Assembly (NCBI RefSeq): GCF_001866665.1
Contig: NZ_MLYO01000012.1
Span: 124,001-188,000, forward strand
Direction of reading: 5' to 3'
Length of the DNA stretch: 64,000 bases
Source: Streptomyces monashensis
GTDB taxonomy: Bacteria > Actinomycetota > Actinomycetes > Streptomycetales > Streptomycetaceae
Every line of letters begins with the position of its first letter. The first letter of the stretch is position 1. Below the pieces are notes generated by a model that saw nothing but the letters and a program-made list of their open reading frames with translations, did not search any database and was not told the DNA's origin. Below, one piece after another: positions 41,212 through 51,096 of this stretch. A program made the translations under genes and the position numbers.

Positions 41212-41356
41212 GCGACGGCGGCGGGCCCGGTGCGGACCGGGCGACGGCGGCGAGCCCAGTGCGGGCCGAGGACGGCGGCGAGCCCAGTGCGGGCCGGGCG
41301 ACGGCGGCGAGCCCAGTGCGGGCCGAGGACGGCGGCAGGCTGGGAGCGGGCCGGGG
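41212..41356. repeat. Tandem repeat array 2, 28-29-bp unit
   Basis: Five units of GCGACGGCGGCGAGCCCAGT followed by GCGGGCCG, alternating slightly at the start (GCGACGG and GGACGG). Units 2 to 4 are nearly identical. It follows array 1 and precedes the TetR gene end. Confidence 0.85.
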
Positions 41357-41412
41357 GCAGTGGCGAGCCCGTGTGTGTGGGGGCGGTGGCGGCCCCGGCG
41401 CGCGTGGGGGCG

Positions 41413-41994
41413 TCAGCCCTGTACGCCGTGCAGGACCATCGTCACCGCCGCGTCGGTGACGGCCTCGGGGACCTCCGCCGCCCCCAGCTCGATCCTGCGC
41501 ACCGCCGCGTCCACGACCCCCTGGACCAGCATGGCCGCCAGCCGGGGCTGCTCGTGTCCCATCTCCCCGAGTGCCTCGACGATCATCGCGACCAGACCGC
41601 CGTGTGCCGCCCGGATCTTCTCCCGCGCGCCGGCGTCCAGCTCGCTCGCGGAGATGGCCACGACCGCCCGGTGCCGCCGGTCCCCGACCAGCGCCAGCTG
41701 CCTGCGCACGTACGCCTCGACCTTGCCCTCGGGCGATTCCTCCCGCTCCATGGCGGCGGCCACCTCGGCCGCCCACAGCGGAAAGTCGACTTCGCACAGC
41801 TCCTCGACCACGGCGGCCCGTGACCGGAAGTACTCGTACACGGACGAGCGCGCGAGCCCCGTCCGCTCGGCGAGAGCCGGGAAGGTCAGCGCCTCCGTCC
41901 CGCCCTCGGACAACAACGACCGAGCCGCGTCCAGCAGGGCGGCTCGCTGCATCGACCGGTGCTCGGCCACGGAGGCCGCTCGAATCCTTGGCAC
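41413..41994 (-). CDS. TetR family transcriptional regulator
   Basis: GTG 41994 gives 193 residues (GTG 42003 adds three). The N-terminal helix-turn-helix is clear (ALTFPALAERTGLARSSVYE). The C-terminal domain is all-helical and of normal length. It follows whiG on the same strand by 91 bp. No ligand can be inferred. Confidence 0.86.
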   Translation of the reverse strand: MPRIRAASVAEHRSMQRAALLDAARSLLSEGGTEALTFPALAERTGLARSSVYEYFRSRAAVVEELCEVDFPLWAAEVAAAMEREESPEGKVEAYVRRQLALVGDRRHRAVVAISASELDAGAREKIRAAHGGLVAMIVEALGEMGHEQPRLAAMLVQGVVDAAVRRIELGAAEVPEAVTDAAVTMVLHGVQG

Positions 41995-42085
41995 GCCGTC
42001 CACTTTACGGACGCCCCGAGCCGAACGGGAGAGCCGATCGCCCGCGCGAGATCGGCGACAGGACCGCGCCGGCCCCGCACCGGCC

Positions 42086-42928
42086 TCACTGTCCGAAGCT
42101 CGCCAGCTTGGCCCGCAGCTGGAGCACGGACTTGGTGTGGATCTGGCTGACCCGGCTCTCGGTGACCCCGAGGACATTGCCGATCTCGGCGAGCGTGAGC
42201 CCCTCGTAGTAGTACAGCGTGACCACGGTCTTCTCGCGTTCGGGCAGTGTGTTGATCGCGCGCGCGAGAAATCTGCGCAGTTCGCGGTCCTCGGCCACCT
42301 CCACGGGATCGTCCGCGGCGGTGTCCTCCAGCGTGTCCATGAGGCTGAGCCGGTCGCCGCCCTCGCCGCCGACATGCAGCAGCTCCTCCAGGGCGACCAC
42401 GTTGGCCAGCGACAACTGGCTGAACACGGCGTGGAGTTCGTCCACCTCCATCTCCAGCTCGGCGGCGACCTCGCCCTCGCTCGGGGTGCGCCGCAGCCGC
42501 GCCTCCAGGGTGGCGTAGGCCCGCTCCACGTTGCGCGCCTTCTGCCGCACCGACCTCGGGATCCAGTCCAGCGCCCGCAGCTCGTCGATCATCGCGCCCC
42601 GGATCCGGGTGATCGCGTACGTCTCGAACTTGATCTCCCGGTCGATGTCGAACTTCTCGATCGCGTCGATCAGCCCGAAGACCCCGGAGGAGACGAAGTC
42701 TGCCTGCTCCACATTGGGCGGCAGCCCGACACTCACCCGGCCGGCCACGTATTTCACGAGCGGCGAGTAGTGCAGGATCAGCTGCTCCCGCAGCCGGTCG
42801 TCACCCGTCGCCTTGTACGACCGCCACAGCTCGTCGAGCGTCGAGGGAGCGGGCGGCCGCGCGCTGCCACCGTCGCGGGCGGCTGGGGGGATCGCCGCCC
42901 GGTCTGACCCGGAGGTGTGCTGGGGCAT
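42086..42928 (-). CDS. whiG: RNA polymerase sigma factor WhiG
   Basis: A 280-residue sigma-70 family factor of the FliA/motility class. Region 2 ([31 protein letters not shown]), region 3 and region 4 ([20 protein letters not shown]) are intact. WhiG starts sporulation septation programmes in aerial hyphae by activating whiH and whiI and is held by the anti-sigma RsiG with c-di-GMP. ATG 42928 is preceded by AGGCGA. It is monocistronic or followed by the TetR gene. Confidence 0.95.
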   Translation of the reverse strand: MPQHTSGSDRAAIPPAARDGGSARPPAPSTLDELWRSYKATGDDRLREQLILHYSPLVKYVAGRVSVGLPPNVEQADFVSSGVFGLIDAIEKFDIDREIKFETYAITRIRGAMIDELRALDWIPRSVRQKARNVERAYATLEARLRRTPSEGEVAAELEMEVDELHAVFSQLSLANVVALEELLHVGGEGGDRLSLMDTLEDTAADDPVEVAEDRELRRFLARAINTLPEREKTVVTLYYYEGLTLAEIGNVLGVTESRVSQIHTKSVLQLRAKLASFGQ

Positions 42929-43275
42929 TCGTCGCCTAGTGCCGTTCTGCCGTGAAGTGCTGTGAAGTGCTGTGAAGCGCCGTGGGGTGTCGTGAGTGCC
43001 GCGGGCCGGCGGTGGTGGGGTTGGCGGGTGAATGGGCTGCCTGGGTGAGCTGTCGGTCTGATGTCGAGTTGGTGCGATCTGTATCACTGACTTCGTGAGC
43101 GTAGCGTGACTGAGGTGTCGCGGTGTGCGAACAACGAGGCTCCACCCCTGCGCGGCCCCTCCGGCCGGTCTCGCGAGCGCGCCGTACAACCCGCTCCGCG
43201 CGACCGGCCGACGGCGCCAACTCCGGGAAACGTCAAGGGCGTCGGGCATTCCCCCGGACGGCCGAACCCCCCGGG
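42929..43275. other. whiG upstream region
   Basis: No gene is seen. Near 42950-42985 an 11-bp word (GTGAAGTGCT) repeats in tandem two to three times just upstream of whiG, in its leader or promoter. An AT-richer patch near 43060-43100 may hold the promoter. Confidence 0.5.
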
Positions 43276-44433
43276 TCAGCGGGGGTCGTGACCGGTGCGG
43301 ACGGACATCACCGCCTGGCGTGTCAACTTCCAGCCGTCGCCGTGTCGTTCGACGTAGCCAAGTGCTCGGAGTTCGTACAGTCTCGCGATCGCCTCGTCCC
43401 GCGTGGTCCGCGCGCCGAGCGCGATCTCGTCGGCGGGGGCCGCGCGGTCGCCGGGCAGGGCGGCGAGCACGGCCCGGACAGGGGGATCCAGCAGATCGCG
43501 CGGAAGCACGGGCCCGCGCCGGACCGGCGCCAGCTCGCCGATGTCGCCGACCAGCTCGACGATCTCCGCGGCGTCGGTGACCAGTGCGGCCTCGCCCCGC
43601 AGCAGTTCGTGCACGCCGGCGGAGAGTGCGCTGGTCACGGGGCCGGGCACGCCCATGGTGAACCGGCCGAGACGCTGTGCGGCCCGTGCGGTGGACAGGG
43701 AGCCGCTGCGGTGGGCGGCCTCCACGACGACGGTGCCTCGGGTCAGTGCGGCGATGACGCGGTTGCGCAGGATGAACCGGCTCGGCGTCGGATGGTCGCC
43801 CGGCGGCAGCTCGCCCACGACCAGTCCCTGCTCCGCGATCCTGCCGATCAGGGCGGCATGGCCGCGCGGGTAGGGGCGGTCGACACCGCAGGCCAGGACG
43901 GCGACGGTGGCTCCGCGGCCGGCGAGGGCGCCTCGGTGGGCGGCGCCGTCGATGCCGTAGGCCCCACCGGACACCACCACCCAGCCCCGCTCGGCGAGCC
44001 CGCTGGCGAGGGCGGCGGCCACGTGGGCCCCGTACTCCGTGCAGGCCCGAGCCCCCACGACGGCCACGGATCTCAGCGCCCACACCCGCAGGCTGGGCCG
44101 TCCGCGCACCCACAGTCCGAGCGGCCGGGCGTCCCCGAGATCGTCGAGCTGCCGGGGCCACTCCGCGTCGCAGGGTGCCACGAACCGTGCCCCCGCACTC
44201 CCGGCCGCCTCCAGATCCCGCTCGGCATCGGCCTGCGCGGCTCGCGCGACAAGCCCCGCCCACCGCTGCTCGCTCACCCCCGGCAGCACTTCGCCGCCCC
44301 GCAGCCGCCGCACCACCTCCCCCACTCCGAACTCCCGCACCCACCGCCCTCCGACCTCGTCCCCGGGCTCGATGACGCGGGTGAGGAAGATCCGGCCGAG
44401 CAGTTCGCCGTCGCGGCTGTCGTCCGCTGTCAT
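43276..44433 (-). CDS. dprA: DNA-processing protein DprA
   Basis: A 385-residue protein with the DprA Rossmann fold ([20 protein letters not shown], then [17 protein letters not shown] and [20 protein letters not shown]) and a C-terminal winged helix. It loads RecA on single-stranded DNA. ATG 44433 overlaps the comM stop (ATGA). Confidence 0.93.
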   Translation of the reverse strand: MTADDSRDGELLGRIFLTRVIEPGDEVGGRWVREFGVGEVVRRLRGGEVLPGVSEQRWAGLVARAAQADAERDLEAAGSAGARFVAPCDAEWPRQLDDLGDARPLGLWVRGRPSLRVWALRSVAVVGARACTEYGAHVAAALASGLAERGWVVVSGGAYGIDGAAHRGALAGRGATVAVLACGVDRPYPRGHAALIGRIAEQGLVVGELPPGDHPTPSRFILRNRVIAALTRGTVVVEAAHRSGSLSTARAAQRLGRFTMGVPGPVTSALSAGVHELLRGEAALVTDAAEIVELVGDIGELAPVRRGPVLPRDLLDPPVRAVLAALPGDRAAPADEIALGARTTRDEAIARLYELRALGYVERHGDGWKLTRQAVMSVRTGHDPR

Positions 44434-46055
44434 GCCGACGCCCCGATGGCCATCGGCACACCGCGCGGCACCCCCGTGCGCAGTTGCAGGGCCAGGGCGA
44501 CGTCCGTGGCGTCCGGGCGGTCGTGTCCGACGAGGTCGGCGACCGTCCAGGCGACGCGCAGGACCCTGTCGATCCCGCGGGCGGTGAGCATGCCCCGCTC
44601 GAGGTTGCGCTCGGCCTCGTCCATCGCGCCGGGCGCCGCGTGATAGCGGCTGCGCAGCTCCCGGCCGGGCACCTCGCTGTTGGTGCGCCACGCGGTACCG
44701 GCGAGGCGGGCCGCCGCCCTTTCCCGGGCCTGCCGCACCCGCCCGGCCACGGTCGCCGTCGACTCGCCGCGGGCTCCGGGTTCGGTGAGCTGGGCGCGGG
44801 TGACCGGGTCGACCTCGACGCGCAGGTCCACCCGGTCCAGCAGCGGGCCGGAGAGCCGGGACTGGTAGCGGCGGATCGCCGACGGCGGGCACTCGCACAG
44901 CGAGTCGCGTTGCGAGAAGCGGCCACAGGGGCAGGGGTTGGCCGCCAGCATCAGCAGGAAGCGGGCCGGGAACCGCACGACGCCCGCGCTGCGGGCGATC
45001 ACCACATGCCCCGACTCCAGGGGCTGGCGCAGCGCGTCGAGGTTCTGGCTGTGGAACTCCGGCGCCTCGTCGAGAAACAGGACTCCGCGATGGGCGAGGG
45101 ACACCGCACCGGGGCGTGCGACGCCGGGGCCGCCGCCGACGAGTGACTGCATCGTGGCCGAGTGGTGCGGGGCGCAGTAGGGGGCGGCGTCGATGAGCGG
45201 TTTGCCCGGTGGCAGCAGTCCGGCCACCGAGTGCACGGCAGTGACCTCCAGCGATTCCTCCCGGGTGAGCCGGGGAAGGACGGCCGGCAGCCGTTCGGCG
45301 AGCATGGTCTTGCCCGCGCCCGGCGGCCCTTCGAGGAAGAGATGGTGTCCTCCGGCGGCGGCCACCTCCACGGCCGTACGGGCCGAGGTCTGGCCGACGA
45401 CGTCCGCCAGGTCGTGATCGTGGTCGTGCTGTGCGGCCCCGACGCTGTGCATGCCGGTGGCCGCGCCGGTGCCGGGCATGCGCAGACCGGCCAGGAGCGG
45501 GTCCGGGCGGCCCTGCTCGTCCGGTTCCTCGTCGGGGACGGGTTCCTCGGCGAGGACCGCGATGAGCTGACGCAGGCTGCGGACACCGAGCACGGACACC
45601 CCGGGGACCAACGAGGCCTCCGCGGCGGCGCACTCCGGTACGACCACCTGCTCGTAGCCGGCGTCGGCCGCCGCCAGCACCGCGGGCAGGATGCCCCGCA
45701 CCGGCCGTACCCGTCCGTCCAGGCCCAGCTCTCCGATCATGACGATGTCGGCGAGGACGCGGGGATCGATCCGTTCGGCGGCGCCGAGCACCGCGCAGGC
45801 GACGGCCAGGTCGAAGCCCGAGCCGGCTTTCGGCACCGATGCCGGGCTGAGCCCGACGGTGAGCTTCTTCTGCGGCCATTCGCCGCCCGAGTTCACCACC
45901 GCCGCCCTGACCCGGTCCCGGCTCTCCGTCAGGCTCTTGTCCGGGAGGCCGACCAGGGTGAAGGCGGCGACGCCGGGTTCCAGGTCGGCCTGGACCTCGA
46001 CGACCACTCCTTCGACACCGACCGGGGCGACCGAGCATGTGCGGGCGAATCCCAT
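44430..46055 (-). CDS. comM: YifB/ComM-family Mg-chelatase-like AAA ATPase
   Basis: A 541-residue protein. The N-terminal Lon-protease-like fold ([20 protein letters not shown]) is followed by an MCM-like AAA core with Walker A (GPPGAGKT), Walker B ([11 protein letters not shown]) and a four-cysteine insert ([20 protein letters not shown]). ComM homologues are branch-migration helicases in recombination. It overlaps dprA and abuts yraN, forming the usual yraN-comM-dprA operon. Confidence 0.92.
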   Translation of the reverse strand: MGFARTCSVAPVGVEGVVVEVQADLEPGVAAFTLVGLPDKSLTESRDRVRAAVVNSGGEWPQKKLTVGLSPASVPKAGSGFDLAVACAVLGAAERIDPRVLADIVMIGELGLDGRVRPVRGILPAVLAAADAGYEQVVVPECAAAEASLVPGVSVLGVRSLRQLIAVLAEEPVPDEEPDEQGRPDPLLAGLRMPGTGAATGMHSVGAAQHDHDHDLADVVGQTSARTAVEVAAAGGHHLFLEGPPGAGKTMLAERLPAVLPRLTREESLEVTAVHSVAGLLPPGKPLIDAAPYCAPHHSATMQSLVGGGPGVARPGAVSLAHRGVLFLDEAPEFHSQNLDALRQPLESGHVVIARSAGVVRFPARFLLMLAANPCPCGRFSQRDSLCECPPSAIRRYQSRLSGPLLDRVDLRVEVDPVTRAQLTEPGARGESTATVAGRVRQARERAAARLAGTAWRTNSEVPGRELRSRYHAAPGAMDEAERNLERGMLTARGIDRVLRVAWTVADLVGHDRPDATDVALALQLRTGVPRGVPMAIGASA

Positions 46056-46418
46056 TCAGGCCACCCCCCGCGCGTGCTCGACGGACGGGGCACCGCGCCG
46101 GGGCAGCAGGACACCGACCAGGTCGATGCGGACGCCGCCCGGGGGTGCTCCTCCGTGGGCCTGGATCCAGTGCTCGGCCAGCTCGCGAAGTTTCGCCGCT
46201 TTCTCCGGGCCCACCGCGGCCATCGGGTGTTCGTAGTCACCGCCCCGGCGGGTCTTGACCTCGCAGATGACCAGCGCGTCCCCGTCACGGGCCACGATGT
46301 CGATCTCGCCGGACCGCCCGCAGCGCCAGTTCCGCTCCAGGATCGTCATGCCGGATGCGGCGAGCCGCCGGGCGGCCAGGTCCTCGCCGTACTTGCCGAG
46401 TGCTTCTCGTGCGTTCAT
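46056..46418 (-). CDS. YraN/UPF0102 family endonuclease-like protein
   Basis: The start at ATG 46418 gives 120 residues. The restriction-endonuclease-like core is intact: [20 protein letters not shown] has the D-(X)n-ExK motif. It is the first gene of the comM-dprA operon, with stop and start adjacent. Its cellular role is unknown. Confidence 0.88.
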   Translation of the reverse strand: MNAREALGKYGEDLAARRLAASGMTILERNWRCGRSGEIDIVARDGDALVICEVKTRRGGDYEHPMAAVGPEKAAKLRELAEHWIQAHGGAPPGGVRIDLVGVLLPRRGAPSVEHARGVA

Positions 46419-46533
46419 GTCGGCACCACCTCCGGCGCCAACGGTCACGCATCCGACCGCACGATGTTGATCTTGGTGAGCTACTCAGCGGTTGTGGAAA
46501 ACGTCGCCACCCTTTCGAGTGAAACTGACGTCA

Positions 46534-46842
46534 TCAGCCGCCCGGAAGCTCCAGGTCGCTCTTGTTCAGCTCTTCGATGTTCACGTCCTTGAATGTCAAC
46601 ACGCGTACCTGCTTGACGAACCGAGCCGGCCGGTACATGTCCCAGACCCAGGCGTCGGCCATCGTCACCTCGAAGAACACCTCGCCCTGGACCGAGTGCA
46701 CCTGCATCTCGTAGTCGTTGGTGAGGTAGAAGCGCCGCTCAGTCTCGATCACGTATTTGAACAGACCGACGACATCTCGGTACTCCCGGTAGAGCTTCAG
46801 CTCCATCTCGGTCTCGTACTTCTCGAGGTCCTCGGCGCTCAT
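46534..46842 (-). CDS. DUF2469 family protein
   Basis: A 102-residue conserved actinobacterial protein (MSAEDLEKYETEMELKLYRE at the start; RARFVKQVRVLTF-like end). No function is known. In this and related genomes it lies between the signal peptidase/nudix genes and the yraN operon. Confidence 0.9.
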   Translation of the reverse strand: MSAEDLEKYETEMELKLYREYRDVVGLFKYVIETERRFYLTNDYEMQVHSVQGEVFFEVTMADAWVWDMYRPARFVKQVRVLTFKDVNIEELNKSDLELPGG

Positions 46843-46898
46843 GGCATGTTCCCCTTCAGCCGTGCGATCCCACCATTGTGCGCCAGTCCCGGGTGCCC

Positions 46899-47423
46899 TC
46901 AGACGATTTCCGTGTCGAGGGTCATAGGACCGGCCGGGGGACCTTCGTCGAGGAGCCGCTGGAGCAGCTCGGCGAGTCTGGTCGGATACACCGTCTCATG
47001 TGCCCGGGTCAGTTCCCGGCACGTCCACCAGCGCGCTCCGGCGACACTGCGCCGCTCCAGCTCCGTGAGTGCGGTCGGCGCGGTCGCCGTCTGTGCCGTA
47101 CGGGCCAGGTAGTACCACTCGTCCTGGTCCCAGCGACGGCCCGCGAAGGGGAAGGAGCACCTGCGCCGCCACAGCACCGGGCCGAGTTCGACCTCGGTGA
47201 TGCCCGTCTCCTCGGCCAGTTCCCGCAGCGCCGCCTGCTCGCGCGTCTCGGCACCCTCCAGACCGCCGCCGGGGGTGAACCACCAGTCGTCCGCCGGGTC
47301 TCCGGGCTCATGGCCGTGCAGGAGCAGGATGCGGTCGTCCGGGTCGAGCAGGACCACCCGGGCCACCTTGCGCGGCCCGCTCTCGTGCGTGTCCTCGCCG
47401 GTCCGCGCGGCCTCAGCGGGCAC
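46899..47423 (-). CDS. NUDIX hydrolase
   Basis: GTG 47423 has GGAGG 9 bp upstream; the longer open frame has no ribosome-binding site. The 174-residue product has the Nudix box (GGGLEGAETREQAALRELAE followed by ETGI). Its gene overlaps the end of the fourth signal peptidase gene by 11 bp. The substrate is unknown; it is often called MutT-like. Confidence 0.87.
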   Translation of the reverse strand: MPAEAARTGEDTHESGPRKVARVVLLDPDDRILLLHGHEPGDPADDWWFTPGGGLEGAETREQAALRELAEETGITEVELGPVLWRRRCSFPFAGRRWDQDEWYYLARTAQTATAPTALTELERRSVAGARWWTCRELTRAHETVYPTRLAELLQRLLDEGPPAGPMTLDTEIV

Positions 47424-48198
47424 CGGCCGCCTCCGGGCGGGCACCGCGCGCGCGGGAGCGGCCCTTGCGCGCGGCGATCGGGCCGTAGGCACCGCCCGCG
47501 AGCACCAGCACGGCACCGGCGGCGATCAGCAGCTCGATGATGCGCAGCGGCCCGGGCTGGGAGAGCGGGCCCAGCGCCTCGAAGCCGGTCGGGCGCCCCA
47601 GCATGCCCTTCCAGGGCCAGACGACGGCGTCCACGCGCGCGGAGACGGCATCGCTGGAGACCGTGCCCTTGGCCGCGTCGGTGAGGTGGGCGGTGGAGTC
47701 GAGGGAGCCCTGGCGCTCGTCACCGAGGAGGAAGAGGCGGCCCTTGGGCACGGTCACGGTCGGGAAGTTCATGTTCTCGGCCAGACTGCCCTTGGGCAGA
47801 TACGGTTCGTCGATCTGCTTGCCGTTGACGGTCAGCTTGCCGTTCGTGCAGCAGGAGACGGTGTCGCCGCCGACCGCGACGACCCTCTTGACCACCTTGG
47901 AGTTGGTGACCCAGGTCTTGTCCTCGAAGACGACGACGTCGCCGCGCCGGACGTCCCCGCCGTGGACGCGCTGGGCCAGCACGCGGTCACCTGCGTCGAT
48001 GGTGGGGGTCATGGAGCTGGTGGGCACGGTGTACGGCCGGTAGGCCACGGCTGCCCAGGCGAATCCGCCGAGGAACAGCACCAGACCGAGTGCGACGGCC
48101 ACCCCGGACAACCGCTGTCCGAGCCGGCTGCCGCCGGCCTGTGCCGTGCCTGTCCCGCCGCTGCGCGGGGCCGTACGCGTCGTGCTCTCGCCGCTCAT
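47413..48198 (-). CDS. sipZ: Signal peptidase I (fourth of four)
   Basis: ATG 48198 gives 261 residues. An N-terminal membrane anchor precedes the S26 catalytic domain: Ser in VPTSSMTPTIDAGDRVL and Lys in NSKVVKRVVAVGGDTV. A second membrane segment near the C-terminus (IIELLIAAGAVLVLAGGA) is a distinctive SipZ trait. It cleaves signal peptides outside the membrane. The naming follows the four-gene sip cluster known in Streptomyces lividans. Confidence 0.85.
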   Translation of the reverse strand: MSGESTTRTAPRSGGTGTAQAGGSRLGQRLSGVAVALGLVLFLGGFAWAAVAYRPYTVPTSSMTPTIDAGDRVLAQRVHGGDVRRGDVVVFEDKTWVTNSKVVKRVVAVGGDTVSCCTNGKLTVNGKQIDEPYLPKGSLAENMNFPTVTVPKGRLFLLGDERQGSLDSTAHLTDAAKGTVSSDAVSARVDAVVWPWKGMLGRPTGFEALGPLSQPGPLRIIELLIAAGAVLVLAGGAYGPIAARKGRSRARGARPEAAGAR

Positions 48199-48321
48199 GG
48201 ACCCGCACCCTACCCGGCGGTACCGGGCGGGGGCAGCCCCTGTCCCGGACCGGCGGCAAAGGCTCGGCCACCGCCGGACCGAACCGCTCCGGATCGCCTC
48301 GGCCGGCCCGGACACGCGGAA

Positions 48322-48359
48322 GGCCCGGTGCGCACCGACGAGTCGGTGCGCACCGGGCC
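48322..48359. terminator. Strong hairpin between sipY and sipZ
   Basis: An 18-bp perfect stem with a 2-nt loop lies 8 bp after the sipY stop. It suggests that sipZ has its own promoter or that the upstream transcript is protected at its 3' end. Confidence 0.85.
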
Positions 48360-48367
48360 CTTCGTGG

Positions 48368-49384
48368 TCACTTGCTGCCCGCGGACGCCTTCCGCCGCAC
48401 CTTGGACTCCAGTCGGTCCCGGCGGCTGCGCCGCCACACCACCACCGGCAGCACCGCCGCTACGGCCACGCCCTGCGGGGCCACCGTCAGGGCGGCGGAC
48501 GCGGACGACTGCTGGTTCAGGTCGGGCTGGTCGAAGGTGTCCGGGACCGGCAGGGTGCCCCAGCGGTTGATCGGCCAGGCCTTGACGATCGCGCGGCCCA
48601 CGACGTCACTGACCGGGACCATGCCGTGGTGCTTGTCGGTCTGGTTGTAGCGCGAGTCGCGGGAGTTCTGGCGGTGGTCGCCCATCACCCAGATGTACCC
48701 CTTGGGGACCGTCACCTTGAACTGGCCGCCCTGGTCGTCCACGCTGCACGGCGTGTTGCCGGGGTAGACGTACGGCTCGTTCAGCGCGTGGCCGTTGACC
48801 AGCAGCGGGCCCGAGTTCTTGCACTCGACCGTGTCACCGCCGACCCCGATCACCCGCTTGATCAGGTCCTTCTCCTCCGCCGACGGCATCAGGCCGATCC
48901 AGCTGAGGACCTTCTGCACCGGGTTCGGGGTCGGCGTCGGCTCGCCCGCCAGCCAGTTGTCCGGGTCGTGGAAGACGACCACCTCGCCACGGTCGGGCTC
49001 GGAGCCGAACCACGGGGTGAGCTTGTCGACCAGGACGCGGTCACCCTGTTGAAGGGTGTTCTGCATCGAGTCCGACGGAATCGAGAACGCCTGCACCAGG
49101 AACGTCTTGATCAGCAGCGCCAGGACCAGCGCGATGCCGATGAGGATCGGCAGCTCCTTCCAGAAGGAGCGCGGTTTCTTCGGCGTGGGGGTGGTCCCGC
49201 CCTCGCCCGCGTCGTCCGCCCCGGGGGGCCGCTGCTCGTCGTCCCGTGTGCCGTCGTCGCCCGTCATCTCGTCATTCCCGGAGGTCACGGCGCCGTCCGG
49301 GCCGTTGGCGTTCGCTTCCACGGGGTGCCCGCGGTGCTCTTCGCCGTCGTGTCCCGACCGTGCGCCAACCGCCACATCCCCCAC
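48368..49384 (-). CDS. sipY: Signal peptidase I (third of four)
   Basis: A 338-residue type I signal peptidase. ATG 49384 has AAGGAG at good spacing. A long acidic cytoplasmic front (about 70 residues) precedes the anchor (KELPILIGIALVLALLIKTF) and the catalytic residues: Ser in IPSDSMQNTLQQGDRVLVD and Lys in EEKDLIKRVIGVGGDTVEC. The first 38 codons overlap the end of sipX in another frame. A C-terminal hydrophobic segment follows. Confidence 0.87.
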   Translation of the reverse strand: MGDVAVGARSGHDGEEHRGHPVEANANGPDGAVTSGNDEMTGDDGTRDDEQRPPGADDAGEGGTTPTPKKPRSFWKELPILIGIALVLALLIKTFLVQAFSIPSDSMQNTLQQGDRVLVDKLTPWFGSEPDRGEVVVFHDPDNWLAGEPTPTPNPVQKVLSWIGLMPSAEEKDLIKRVIGVGGDTVECKNSGPLLVNGHALNEPYVYPGNTPCSVDDQGGQFKVTVPKGYIWVMGDHRQNSRDSRYNQTDKHHGMVPVSDVVGRAIVKAWPINRWGTLPVPDTFDQPDLNQQSSASAALTVAPQGVAVAAVLPVVVWRRSRRDRLESKVRRKASAGSK

Positions 49385-50369
49385 GCCAACTCCTTACTCT
49401 GTGCCACCGCCTGCCCGTGACACGGCGCAGGCCCACCACTCCCATAACGAGCGGGAGTTCCGCAGGGGTCGGGAGCTGAGTGATTCCGTTCGGATTCTCG
49501 GAGGTAACCCTATGCGACAGCAGGGGAGCGGCGGCCGTACCCGACACGGAGTGGGCGACGCTTGCGAAGGTTTTAGGTTCCTGGAGGCGGGTCCAGTGGT
49601 CGAAGGGCCAGCCGATGGCGACGGCCCGGCCGACGACGGAGTTGACGGAGACCGTGCCGCCGTAGGGCGTGTTCATGTGGAACCGGGAGTCCGCGGAGTT
49701 GCCCCGGTGGTCGCCCATCACCCACAGCCGGCCCTGGGGAACGGTGATGTCGAAGCGCATCGCGGACGGGGCGTCGCCCGGGTAGATGTAGTTGCCCTCG
49801 GTGAGCGGGGTGCCGTTGACGGTGATCCGGCCCTGCGCGTCACAGCACTTGACGTGGTCGCCGCCGACCCCGATGACCCGCTTGATCAGGTCTTTCTCGT
49901 TGTCCGAGGGGAGCAGGCCGATGAAGGTGAGGCCTTCCTTGACCTGCTTGACGACGACGGGGTCGTTCTTCTTGGTGGTCTGCTCGTCGGCGAGCCAGCC
50001 GCCCGGGTCGTGGAAGACGACGACGTCCCCGCGCTGCGGCTCGGAGCCGAACCACGGGGTGAGCTTGTCGACCAGGACGCGGTCGCCGATCCGGATCGTC
50101 TGCTCCATGGAGCCGGACGGGATCACGAAGGCCTGGACGAGGAAGGTCTTCAGGACGAGCGCGATGAGGACGGCGACACCGACCAGAAGAGGGATCTCAC
50201 GAACGGCTGAACGCCTGCGCTTGCGCTTGACCTTGCGCTGGAGTTTGCGCCGTTCCGCGCGCGTGCGGCCGCCGCCGGGCGCCGAGGTGCGGCGCGCCCC
50301 CGTGGGCAGCAGGTTGTCGGCGGGGCCGGCCGGCACCCCGCGTGGTTTGCCGCGGTTACCCATGCGCAC
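49272..50369 (-). CDS. sipX: Signal peptidase I (second of four), extended C-terminus
   Basis: The 365-residue frame has the S26 core: Ser in IPSGSMEQTIRIGDRVLVD and Lys in NEKDLIKRVIGVGGDHVKC. The last 40 or so residues (from about RVRSWRGGCGG) are Arg-rich and unlike a normal C-terminus, because they are translated from the start of sipY in another frame. A TAA in the neighbouring frame near 49397 would end the gene just before the sipY ribosome-binding site. A frameshift near the end, natural or from sequencing, is plausible. Confidence 0.78.
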   Translation of the reverse strand: MRMGNRGKPRGVPAGPADNLLPTGARRTSAPGGGRTRAERRKLQRKVKRKRRRSAVREIPLLVGVAVLIALVLKTFLVQAFVIPSGSMEQTIRIGDRVLVDKLTPWFGSEPQRGDVVVFHDPGGWLADEQTTKKNDPVVVKQVKEGLTFIGLLPSDNEKDLIKRVIGVGGDHVKCCDAQGRITVNGTPLTEGNYIYPGDAPSAMRFDITVPQGRLWVMGDHRGNSADSRFHMNTPYGGTVSVNSVVGRAVAIGWPFDHWTRLQEPKTFASVAHSVSGTAAAPLLSHRVTSENPNGITQLPTPAELPLVMGVVGLRRVTGRRWHRVRSWRGGCGGWRTVGTRRRRAPRAPRGSERQRPGRRRDLRE

Positions 50370-51051
50370 CGTCCGAGGACGGCACGCGCGCGTAGGCGGA
50401 GGGCCGCGTCAGATGCGTCCAGTGGCCGTACGGCCAGACGATCCAGTCGGCCCGGCCGATGACGTCGCCGACCGGGATCATGCCGCCGCCGGGCGAGCCG
50501 AGGTGGTCGCGGGAGTCGCGGGAGTCGCTGCGGTGGTCGCCGAGGACGAACAGGCGCCCCTCGGGCACCGCGACGTCGAAAGGCACGCTGGAGGCGCTGT
50601 CCCCGGGATAGAGGAAGGACGACTCGTCGACCGCGCGGCCGTTCACCTCGATCCGTCCCTTCTTGTCGCAGCAGACCACATGGTCTCCCCCTACCCCGAC
50701 CACGCGTTTGACGTAGTCGGCGTCCCCGAAGTACCCGGAGCCGTCGAACACGACCACGTCGCCGCGGCGCGGCTGGGCTCCGAAACGGTACGCCAACTTA
50801 TTTACGAGAATGCGGTCGCCGATCCTCAAGCCCTGCTCCATGGATCCGCTCGGAATCTGGAACGGCTGGACCACGAAAGCGTTGAGGAGCAGCAAAAACG
50901 CCAGGCAGACGAAGAGGCTGAGGGTGATCCGGCCGCCCGGCAGCCAGTCGGTGATCCGCGACACCAACGCGAAACGCGACCGTTCCTCCGGCCCCGGGGA
51001 TTCCGGGTGGGAGGGGCGGTCGCGTTCCGTCGGCTGTGCTTCGGTGTCCAT
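50356..51051 (-). CDS. sipW: Signal peptidase I (first of four)
   Basis: A 231-residue type I signal peptidase with a 35-residue cytoplasmic tail, one N-terminal anchor and the catalytic Ser (IPSGSMEQGLRIGDRILVN) and Lys (DADYVKRVVGVGGDHVVC). It overlaps sipX by 14 bp. It lacks the second membrane segment seen in sipY and sipZ. Confidence 0.86.
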   Translation of the reverse strand: MDTEAQPTERDRPSHPESPGPEERSRFALVSRITDWLPGGRITLSLFVCLAFLLLLNAFVVQPFQIPSGSMEQGLRIGDRILVNKLAYRFGAQPRRGDVVVFDGSGYFGDADYVKRVVGVGGDHVVCCDKKGRIEVNGRAVDESSFLYPGDSASSVPFDVAVPEGRLFVLGDHRSDSRDSRDHLGSPGGGMIPVGDVIGRADWIVWPYGHWTHLTRPSAYARVPSSDGAHG

Positions 51052-51096
51052 CGGGGCGAGATGCTATCCCGCCTCGCTGTGGGCCCCGCGCTGCGC

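Larger units (their letters stand above)
40624..41412. other. Repeat-rich region without a gene
   Basis: Apart from the two arrays, the region holds imperfect echoes of the same words (GGTCGGGCCACGCGGGCG twice near 40747 and 40827). Long frames exist on both strands but are low-complexity translations of the repeats. Confidence 0.7.

Noticed and set aside
40930..41356. CRISPR array
   Set aside because: Units follow each other without unique spacers, and no cas gene is present. These are plain tandem repeats.
40913..41797. 294-residue minus-strand ORF across the tandem repeats
   Set aside because: The sequence is a translation of the repeats (PDCPRSH-type units) fused to an out-of-frame TetR gene. 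No start signal or domain.
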